Below are positions 55,735 to 64,000 of a stretch of DNA of 64,000 nt, one piece after another (the first letter of the stretch is position 1; each line of letters begins with the position of its first letter). The notes below the pieces were generated by a model. It saw only the letters and a program-made list of their open reading frames with translations. It did no database searches and was not told the DNA's origin. The position numbers and the translations under genes were made by a program. Location: the NCBI RefSeq assembly GCF_050624435.1, contig NC_134541.1, positions 103,536,805 through 103,600,804 on the forward strand, in the 5' to 3' direction. Source of the stretch: Tenrec ecaudatus (taxonomy: Eukaryota; Chordata; Mammalia; Afrosoricida; Tenrecidae).

Positions 55735-56570
55735 TTTAAAAAAAATCATTTTATTAGGGGCTCATACAACTCTTATCACAATCCATACATACACAATCCA
55801 TCAATTGTGTGAAGCACATTTGTACATTAACTGCCCTCATTATTTTCAAAACATTTGCTCTCCACTTAAGCCCTTGGCATCAGGTCCTCATTCCCCCCTC
55901 CCTCCTTGTTCCCCCTCCCTCATGAGCCCTTGATAATTTATAAATTATTATTTTGTCATATCTTGCCCTGTCCAACATCTCCCTTCATCCACTTTTCTGT
56001 TGTCCATCCCCCAGGGAGGAGGTCACATGTAGATCCTTGTAATCAGTTCCCCCTTTCCAACCACCCTCCCTCTACCCTCCCAGTATCGTCACTCACAGCA
56101 CTGGTCCTGACGAGATCATTCACCCTGGATTCCCTGTGTTTCCAGTTCCTATCTGTGCAAGTGTACATGCTCTGGTCCAGCCAGACTTGCAAGGTAGAAT
56201 TGGAATCATGATAGTGGGGGGGAGGAAGCATTTAGGAACTAGAGGAAAGTTGTATGTTTCATTGTTGCTACATTGCACCCTGACTGGCTCATCTCCTCCC
56301 TGAGACCCCTCTGCAAGGGGATGTCCAGTGGCCGACAAATAGGCTTTGGGTCTCTGCACTTCCCCCTTCATTCACTATGGTAAGATTTTTTATTCTTTGA
56401 TACCTGATCCCTTTGACACCTCATGATTGCACAGGCTGGTGTGCTTCTTTCATGTGGGCTTTGTTGCTTCTGAGCTAGATGGCCGCTTGTTACCTTCAAG
56501 CCATTAAGACCCCAGATGCTATAGCTTTTGATAGCCAGGCACCATCAGCTTCCTTCGCCACTCTAAATGT
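55735..56570 (-). mobile_element. Retroelement family A, 3' region
   Basis: Reverse; AATCATTTTATTAGGGGC end, then the same landmarks (CCCTGTGTTTCCAGTTCC, TAGCTTTTGATAGCCAGGC). Confidence 0.7.
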
Positions 56571-57084
56571 GTTATTTTTTTTAAAATAAAAACATCCCTG
56601 TGGTTCATCAAAACAAAATAAATTCAGCTTCCACGTATTAGTAGGTCTTCAAGGAGAAAATCCTGTGCAATTTATCTTTTGATGCTTCCAACGTGCTCAG
56701 GTCTGAGCTGTCGTTGTTACCCCATCGCAACGGCACCCAGAATCCCATGGTTTTCCTGCAAGAGCTACACACACAGGCTGTTGTTTTCACTGCTTCTGGT
56801 GGTGGGTTGGTTTTTTTTTGTGGAGTTGTTGATCTTGTCAGGTGTTCTGGCATCTCAGCTACAGCATCAGGGTAATTCGTACTTGTGAACCTGGATCAAG
56901 AATTTTTGTTGAGAGTGAAGTTGTAATTAAAGGGAAAAGCAAAACATTTTCAAACGAGGCCTCCACTCAGTTATTGATAATGTGGTAATTCAATATAGAA
57001 AGATTTTACAAAGCAATTTTGTTAGAATCTAGGAAATACTTCATTTAAGAAATTTGCGATTGTGCTCATCACATATTGTTTGAT

Positions 57085-57207
57085 GATTAAAATTGATAGT
57101 ACACGAATGATTGGGGCAGGGAATGTGCAGATGTGCTTTATACAATTGATGTATGTAAATGTATGGTTTGTGAGTTGTATGAGCCCCTAATAAAATGTTT
57201 TTAAAAA
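57085..57207 (+). mobile_element. Retroelement family A, short 3' end
   Basis: ATGTGCTTTATACAATTGATG to GAGCCCCTAATAAAATG then A/T-rich. Confidence 0.65.
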
Positions 57208-57499
57208 ATTTTAAAAATTGATAGCACACACTGCTAAGGAACCTGTATTTCCTGCCACATGAGGAGGCCCCCTTTGGCCCCACCCCGGGGGTGATGCTTG
57301 TATGTGTGCGACTCTGAGTTAATGCACTGGGTGGCTCGAAACCCAGCGACACCACCGACAATGCTGAAGACAGCACTCTATCAGGAATGATAAGCCAGTG
57401 TTTGCAGTGATTGCAGGTTATGAGTTGTAATTGTAACCATGATGCATGTCAAAGGTGGGCATTGACTAGGAGACTGACGAGGAACACATGCAGTTGAGT

Positions 57500-57832
57500 G
57501 ATGGTGCTGGAGAAGATACTGCCAAAGAACTGCCAAGAAGTGCAGCCAGAATGCTCCCGAGGAGCAAGGATGGGGAGAACTTTGCCTCATTACTTTAGAC
57601 ATGTTGTCAGGAGAGGCCGGTCCCCGGTGACGAAGGACATCGTGTTTGGTAAGGCGGAAGGGCAGCAAATAAGAGGAAGACCTTAGACAAGACGGGCGGA
57701 CACAGTGGGTACAATGGGCGCAAACACCAGAGCCATTGTGAAGATGGCACAGGACCGGGCGGCATTTCCTTCTGTTGCACACAGGGTCACCGTGCGTCAG
57801 CGCCAACTGGAGGGCACCTACCAACAACAGAA
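57500..57832 (+). mobile_element. RTE-type LINE, 3' end with ORF remnant
   Basis: Frame remnants read RHVVRRGRSPVTKDIVFGKA, GQQIRGRP and a WHRTGR-like piece, matching the C-terminal part of RTE/BovB reverse-transcriptase ORFs as I know them (GKAEGQRxRGRP ... tail). It ends GGGTCACCGTGCGTCAGCG and AACAACAG, the same kind of tail as the SINEs. Frameshifts make it dead. Confidence 0.7.
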
Positions 57833-57964
57833 ACTATTGTTTGATGTGAAGAAGCCTTTAGGGATGTCCTGGGTCTAAGGCTGGTCTTCCAATTATTGAT
57901 CCTAAATAGCATTGGGTAAGGTTCCCATTACCGTGACTCAACCAAGACAGGGTTGTATTGTTAT

Positions 57965-58153
57965 TTAAAACTATGATCTTGGGGGCGGGGAGGGAGGGGG
58001 AAAATTAAGAGCTGATGCCAGGGGCTTAAGTGGAGAGCAAATGTTTTGAGAATGATGAGGGCAATGAATGTACAAATGTGCTGTACACAACTGATGCATG
58101 GATGGATTGTGATAAGAGTTGTATGAGCCCCTAATAAAATGATTAACAACAAC
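57965..58153 (+). mobile_element. Retroelement family A, 3' end
   Basis: Ends GAGCCCCTAATAAAATGATT; directly followed by a second 60-bp copy of the same 3' end. Confidence 0.7.
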
Positions 58154-58213
58154 AATTGATGTATGCATGGATTGTGATAAGTGTTGTATGAACCCCCAAT
58201 AAAATGATTAAAA
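58154..58213 (+). repeat. Tandem extra copy of the family A 3' end
   Basis: AATTGATGTATGCATGGATTG to CCCCCAATAAAATGATT, a slightly different version of the last 60 bp of the preceding element. Confidence 0.7.
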
Positions 58214-58984
58214 CCAAAACAAAACAAACTATGATCTTTTGTTCATCACCGTTTTGCTTGGCACTCATTTAAAAAATATTGCATTAAAATGCGAAATATC
58301 CCCGTTTCTGAGTTTCGCTAATGCCCGCTACCATTTTGTACCTTGCTTACTTAAGCCTGAGCTGGCCTCGCTGCTGGTGCTGTTAAGTGTCATCTAATGT
58401 TTCCACCCACAGCGACCTTGCGACCCAGTTTATCTGTGGCTCCACCTGAGCGCTGATGCTCTTGGGTGACTGGGGGTGGAAAAAGAAGGTAGTCCCACTT
58501 TCCTGTGTGTTGGTTGTCCTCCCTGGGTGACTAGGATGCAGGCCTTCATGGTTCTACAGGACTTAAAACAAAACGTAAGGCTGAGAGAAGACTCGATTCA
58601 GTCATGAGACCAGGTGGGTCCCAAACAGCAAAGTGTATATCCTGCCTGGGTGCAGGCATCAGCTGGAGGCACCAGCCCGAGTTCAAGGACTAGTGCTCTT
58701 ATATATGGAACACACATGAGGAAGGGCTGGGCCCCTCTGGGGTGGGAAACCCAGGCTGAGGTCATCTTGATCAGTTGGCCTCATGAGAGCTCCAGGCAGT
58801 CATTTTCGGTCGTCAGGGTCCGTTGATTCCTCCTTGGCCGTCACTGTCCTCAGTTCACTGGTTTCTAACAAAGGCACAGCTGTCCTGATTGTGCAGAGCT
58901 TTCTACAGGGTCAGCCTTGGGGACGAACTTTATTGGGGGGGGCGTGTTTGCTAGGTTTCTGGAATGGTTTACCCCCGTTCTTGC

Positions 58985-59470
58985 TTCCCACCACTGGGAG
59001 AATTCACGCGGCAGAAGCACATGTGTAAATCCCAGTGACTTTTGTGAGGGAAAGGGACGTTTCAGGTAGTGCAATCTCAGAAAGTACATGTTATCTCTGA
59101 ACGTGTGCAGGGCTGCATGACAGGGGCCGTGGGAAAGTTTGCAACTGCAAATGGCCTTTCAAGGGAGCATGGGAAAACACGTGGAATGGATATGGGAACA
59201 GGAGTGTGGAGTCAGCATGCAGAGCCACCAGCAGGAACCAAGAGCAGGAAATCCCAAGGGAGTGAGAGCAGGCTCTGAGGGGGGCACGCAGGTGGACCTG
59301 CCCGTGGGAGGAGTCTCATCGCCCACTTGCAGAGCACACTGGAACGAGAGAGGGAGAAAAGAGCCCGTGGGCTGCTTTTGTCTCCTCCCAGCCATAGTGG
59401 CTGGGGAGGCAGGGTTGAGAGTATTGGCTGACCTGATTGGCTGAGTGTAGGCATACCTGTGATGTCATAT
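58985..59470 (-). mobile_element. Possible LTR fragment
   Basis: The block GAATTCACGCGGCAGAAGC ... GACTTTTGTGAGGGAAAG ... GTTTCAGGTAG parallels GAATTCACACCAAAGCCTGG ... GAGTTTTATGAG ... GTTTCAGGTTTAC of the LTR at 53828. Boundaries are uncertain. Confidence 0.35.
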
Positions 59471-59729
59471 CGCTGGTGCCTAGCATTGTGTGTGGGCCCC
59501 ATGTTTTCCCCCTGTGTCTGATTAGTGTGCCTGATTTCTTGCCAACCCCTTTATCCATACGTGGCATGGACAGCCAATTTTCCTGTAGGCATTTGGGAAG
59601 GTAACTCCGTTTATCCCTAATCTAGTGACCTGTCAGGCTCAGGGGCAAACAAGGAGCAATCTGGGTTCTTAGCAGACTCTATGAAGTCTTGCACAAAACA
59701 CTTATAATTGAAGGCTACCCTTCTTCAAA

Positions 59730-59919
59730 GAAGCCTTCCTGGCACAATGGTTAAGTGCTCAGCCTCTAACTGAAAGGTTGGTGGGTGGGACCCATCAACA
59801 GGGGCTCCGAGGAGAAGACCTGGCGGTGGGCTTCCCTAAAGATGGTGGTGTAGGAAATCCTGCGGGGCAGGTTCTATTCTGTCCCTGTGATCTGTGATCA
59901 CGTGGGTTGTCCCATTCCT
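59730..59919 (+). mobile_element. AfroSINE-type SINE seeding a purine microsatellite
   Basis: Forward; CTTCCTGGCACAATGGTTAA to GTGATCTGTGATCACGTG. The (GA)n tract begins where its tail ends. Confidence 0.7.
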
Positions 59920-59993
<74 letters not shown>

Positions 59994-60052
59994 GAGGAGG
60001 AGGAGGAGGAGGAGGAGGAGGAGGAGGAGGAGGAGGAGGAAAGGAGAGGAGG
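59920..60052 (+). repeat. 133-nt pure purine tract, (GA)n then (GAG)n
   Basis: About 70 nt of GA followed by about 50 nt of GAG/AGG, with no pyrimidine on this strand. Open frames with poly-Arg/Glu or poly-Gly across it are artefacts. Confidence 0.95.
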
Positions 60053-60329
60053 CAGATGGCTGTCAAATACCAACCTGCACCTGCGTCCCCAAAGGTGGCC
60101 TCATGCTCAGAGGATGCAGGCGGGCGGGTAAGTCACTCTGTGTCTGTTTTCTGCTCTGTCAGATGGAAGCTAACTCCCAAAGACAATGGAAATATAAAAC
60201 ATTTACAGCTTTTCCCCTCCTTTTCTGCTTTCCTTTCTTTGCATTTATTTTTTGTTTCCCTTTCCCTCCTTCGAGATCCTTGCTTGTTTTCCCTCTCCTC
60301 TTTCCTTCCGGCCATCCCTCCACTTTCCA

Positions 60330-61300
60330 GGGGCTAGCGTCCCGCCCCCGCTCCGCCTCCCACCTCTCGCTGGACCCGGGAGCGCACACAAAGGTAATGT
60401 CCAGACCGCTCGGCACCGCCCCGCTCCGGCCTTCCCGGGTTCCTGCCGCCGCCCCATTGGTCGGGGAGCTTCAGGGGGCGGGTTTGAGGGCGGGTCCACA
60501 GTGAGCCCGCCACGCCCCTGCCTTCCAGAGGACAGACCGCAGCCCCCATTGGCCGGAAAGCCCTAGGGGGCGTACCCCGGACGGCAGCGAGCCCGCTCTC
60601 TGACCACACCCCTCCACCGCTTGGCTTTTGCAGTCCGAGTCCAGCAGTTGACTGAGCGGAGCTGATTATCCGGTAGGGAGCTTTTGGGGAACCCAGGAGG
60701 GGTGTGGTGGGGCGGTCCGGCCCCGAGGCCCCGGGAGCCGCAGGGATGGGGCGGCTGTTACCTTTTCTTGATGCCCCTCGTGCAGTGCCCTCTAGCCCCT
60801 GGGCGATGGCCCGGGGCCTGCGGGGAAGAGCCGGGCAGCACCCTTGGGAGGGTGGGTGTGGCACCAGCTGGCCGCGCGGCGGGCAGACTCCAGGCGGCAC
60901 TTCCCTCCCGGCCACCTGTGTAGTGTGTGCGCGCGGGCCAGCTTCCTCCCGCGTCTGGGCCGTCGCGCTCGCCCGCTGGCTGGGCAGGAGTGAGGGGCCG
61001 CGGGCGGGGGCGCTGGGTGTTGTTAGGGGCCGCCCCCCCCACTCCGACCGGGCCTCGCTAGCTGGGGGCCAGGTGGCCGATCCGGGCGATGGAAAGGAGG
61101 GGCACTGCCCTGTCGCCGCTGATTGGCCGGCGTCTGGGGGAGGAGGATCCTGGGGCGCGCTCGCGGGCTGTTTGCGCCCGGATGGGCGCCCCCCCACCCC
61201 CGCCTGGAGGAAAACTTCTCCCGCCTCCGGACTCTCCACCCCGGCCGCTCGTGCAGGCGGGAAGCCGGGTTCTTTTCGTATTTTTTCCAAAGGCAGCCCC
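60330..61300. promoter_or_regulatory. CpG island with CCAAT and GC boxes, probable promoter
   Basis: The only strongly CpG-rich block in the window. It contains inverted CCAAT boxes (ATTGG) at 60456, 60548 and 61122, several GGGCGG/CCCGCC boxes and no TATA box, the build of a housekeeping NF-Y/Sp1 promoter. Mammalian synteny would put CARHSP1, on the same strand as USP7, here, so a 5' UTR exon of that gene is possible. Candidate donors are AAAG|GTAATG at 60394 and CCG|GTAGGG near 60673. No coding exon was recognised, so gene and direction are inference. Confidence 0.6.
60454..60616. repeat. 92-bp tandem duplication in the CpG island
   Basis: Two diverged copies begin at CCCATTGG (60453 and 60545). 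Each runs CCAAT box, then AGGGGGCG, then AGCGAGCCCGC or AGTGAGCCCGC, then a CACGCCCCT or CACACCCCT box, in the same order and spacing. Confidence 0.6.
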
Positions 61301-64000
61301 TGGCCCAATAGCTTGTGCTTTGCGCGGTTGGTTGTGTCTTTTTGTAGGGCATGCGTGGGTGTGGGGGGAGGGAAGGGAGGTTATCTTCCAGGCACCCCCC
61401 CCCCCCCACACACACCCTGTTGTCAGAGCTGTGGGCTAATTACAAAATAGAGGAGGCCGTCCTTAGCTTCAGTTTCCCCACCTGTAGATTTGGGATGAAG
61501 AGCCCTGGAGGAGCAAATGGTTACGTGCGGGAGCCAGTCTGGGTGTTGGCGGTGTGAACCAGCCTAATAGTTGAGAGAGAACACCTGGTGATCGATCTGC
61601 TCCTTTAGGATGTGGGTAGAAAACCCAGCGGGAGACCAGATGCTCTGACTTGTCTGTGGAGAGTAGTGTAAATAGTGGAGATCAACTGCCAGATAGATAC
61701 TCTTCCCCACCCACTACCCAGCCACCAGTCTCCTTGCAGGTCAACCCCACACCCGCCTTTAAGTGGGTGTATCCAGGGGGTGTATGTATACTCCGTAGAA
61801 AACAACCGTGTGAGGCAGAAAGGGACACTTCCCCCAAAGCTTAGATGGCAGAAAGGGGAGACAAAGATGGGGGACCGAGGCAGGAAGTGGGCGGAGTGCT
61901 GCTCCATTGAGGAGATTGCAGGAAACAAATGTGTCAGCTGCTGGATGGGAAATGCATTCGCTGTGTAAATTTGCACCCAGACAATAAAAACAAACCCCCA
62001 AGGGGTTAGGCTGTCACATGGGATCACTGAGACCCCTGGTCCCTAACAACAGTAGATTGGGATAAAACAGTTCCTGCCATGAGGGCCCTGTGAGGCTGAA
62101 AGACGATACTTTTCAATTTTTCTTATTTTCTATTACTGGGCCGTGAGCGCCCAGTCTTGCCCCCTCCGATCCCTGCTCCACTCCAGCACCTGCACAAACA
62201 TCACATCAAATTTCTCTTCCCTAAAAAATTGCTACATGAAAACCAGCTGCCCCCTCTGGGCTGGATGGGGCATCCTTAGGGTCCCCACCTCTGTGTACAG
62301 TGAGGTCGAACATCTGGCCAACCCCCCACAGCCCTGGAGCAGGTCCTGGACCCTGGGATTTTGGGGTGGGGTTTGGGGGTGTGCTGGGAAGGGAATCATC
62401 TCTGTCCTGCCCCAGGGCTAGTCGAAATGGCAGCCTTTGTGAGCCAGCTGCAGTACAGGGGCTAATGGGAGAGTGGGCCAGAAGGCTCCAGGCCTGCTGC
62501 TCTGCTGGGGGAGCATCATTTCATTACTTCGGCCGCTCTGGGGATTGACATTATTTGGTCCCACTGGACAGGTGAAGGCACTGAGGCAAGGAGTGGGAGC
62601 TACGGAGGGCTGGCGTGGGGGGTGGGGGTAAAGGGCAGAGTCCTGACCAAAAACCAGGGCTTGTGTTCAAGGGGGGGTGGGAGGGGGAGGATAGATAGAG
62701 GGGCAGTGAGTGCATGGTGGGAGGGAGTGGGAGAGCCCAGGTGGGCACCCCTGCCAGGGGAGGGACTGGTCTTTCTGACCCTAGAGGGTCCAGAGTTGGC
62801 TCTCACTTCATGGGCGGGTCCTGTCAGCAGCTAATGGGAGGCTGTGGGAGGGCTCACTGTCTCAGTCGCTTCCCCGTGGGCTGGCTGGGCTGGCTCTGTT
62901 TCCGGTAGCCTCTTCCCGGCATTCCTGGACCCCAGTGGGCGGGGACACTTCCCGGCCAGGCCTGGCCTCCAGAGGGGCTGGGCCACAACTCCGCAGCTCC
63001 TCTGCCACTCTGTTGGGCCATGAAGCCCCTGGCCTGCTGTCAGATGCCGACTCACTCAGGTTCCTGCCAGCCCCTGGCCACCCTCTGCCCGCCCAGACCC
63101 CACTCTGTTCCCAGAACAGTGCAGGGGCCTATGGACAAGGCTTGCCCAGTGCCCCAGTCACTGGTGCCCCCTGCCCTCAGGCCCACATGGGGGGGGGGGC
63201 TTCTGCCCAGCTAAGGGTGCCACTTAGGCTATGGGGTTTGGGCGTGCAAGGCATCATGGCCTCAGTTTACAGACCAGGCCACCTGTGACTCTGGCTGCCC
63301 TCCCTCCACTTCCCCCCTACGTCTCCCACCAGGATGTGGCAATGTTGCCACCGAGGCAGAGCTGTCCACACACAGAGTGGCAGGTCTCACCAGCGCCTCT
63401 CTGGCAAAGGCTGCACCTGTCCCATCCGAAGAGGTTCAGGCAGGCCTCATGGAGTTAGGGGGTCTGATCTGCCCACCGAGCCCTCCTCCCCCACCTCCGA
63501 AACCTTGGGGTAAGGGTTTGTGGAATTACAATCTGGACCCTGCCCTACTCAGGCAGTGGGCACTCCCCTTTCTCAGGGGGGGACCCACCCGGGGGGGACC
63601 CCACACCCCCAGCCTAGAGGTCCCACAGCTACAGAACCTCATGGAAACCAGACAGCTCACTCTTCTACAGGGGGCTGAGCGGGTGTGGCTTTGCAGAACC
63701 AGCCCTGCAAAAAGGCTCTTGCTTGTCACCCCTCCAGGAAGACTGCAAACCCTGTCTCACTAAGGTGCATGGAGCTGCTGGAGCTGCTTCTGGGTAGGGT
63801 GGGCCTTTGGGGCAGAAAGGAACAAAAGGGAGGTGGGGGAGGTGTGGAGAGAGTAGAGAACAGATCCCTGAAGCACTGGATTCCCAGACCCGGTCCCTGG
63901 GAAGGGGTGAGCAGGAGGTACCTTCCCGGAGGACTTGTAGGCACCTGTGGAAAATTCCCAGGCTGTCTTGGGCTGAGGCCCCCTTCTGCCCTTTCTGCAG
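61301..64000. other. GC-rich DNA right of the CpG island, no coding exon seen
   Basis: Contains a C-run (61387-61408), G-rich blocks at about 62670-62690 and 63190-63200, and no interspersed repeat that I recognise, as expected for the first intron of a gene starting in the island. The final bases (tgccctttctgcag) make a good splice acceptor whose exon would start at 64001. Confidence 0.4.

Noticed and set aside
59887-60504. Open frames with long Arg-Glu, Gly or Ser-Leu repeats
   Set aside because: Translations of the (GA)n/(GAG)n microsatellite in different frames.
60334-61308. 324-residue open frame on the minus strand across the CpG island
   Set aside because: GC-rich DNA lacks stop codons by chance. 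The translation is low-complexity Pro/Ala/Gly/Arg with no domain, and it overlaps other open frames on both strands.
60704-61450. 248-residue open frame on the + strand in the same island
   Set aside because: Same compositional cause, and no similarity to CARHSP1, whose cold-shock domain motifs are absent.

Overview
This is a mammalian nuclear genome window. Genes are split by GT-AG introns, intergenic DNA is filled with retrotransposons, and a CpG-rich promoter-like block lies near the right end. The repeats point to an afrotherian, most likely a tenrec such as Echinops telfairi. tRNA-headed SINEs of the AfroSINE type are everywhere, RTE-type LINE 3' ends share their tail, and at least four copies of a SPIN-like hAT transposon are present. 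SPIN has been reported in tenrec as a horizontally acquired element. The species is inferred, not proven.
Layout. Positions 1-15774 are intron 1 of USP7; exon 1 with the promoter and start codon lies upstream. Positions 15775-33211 hold USP7 coding exons 2-31 on the + strand. All 30 exons could be placed with splice sites and phase. Together they give 3,230 coding nt, exactly what is expected for residues 27-1102 of a 1,102-residue protein with no insertion or deletion. The catalytic triad, the TRAF domain, five ubiquitin-like domains and the C-terminal activating tail are intact. One intron is GC-AG (after exon 26), and intron 3 holds a U4 snRNA copy embedded in a SINE. The 3' UTR runs to an AATAAA at 34372.
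Downstream, on the - strand and convergent with USP7, are two coding exons (38835-38943 and 39345-39489) of a small LITAF-domain protein, probably LITAFD. A tentative start exon lies at 42179-42209. Its poly(A) signal begins only 8 nt after the stop codon.
Positions 43000-60000 are a repeat-dense desert: several copies of one abundant non-LTR-like 3' end, a solo LTR nested in one of them, RTE fragments, SINEs, SPIN and a 133-nt purine tract. Positions 60330-61300 are a CpG island with three inverted CCAAT boxes, two of them in a 92-bp tandem duplication. By mammalian gene order (USP7, LITAFD, CARHSP1) this could be a CARHSP1 promoter, but no CARHSP1 coding exon is visible. The window ends on a splice-acceptor-like sequence.
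No novel multi-gene system was found. The most unusual items are the U4-in-SINE chimera, the SPIN insertions with recognisable target duplications, a poly(A)-only retrotransposition footprint, the GC-AG intron and the ultra-short 3' UTR of the LITAF gene.
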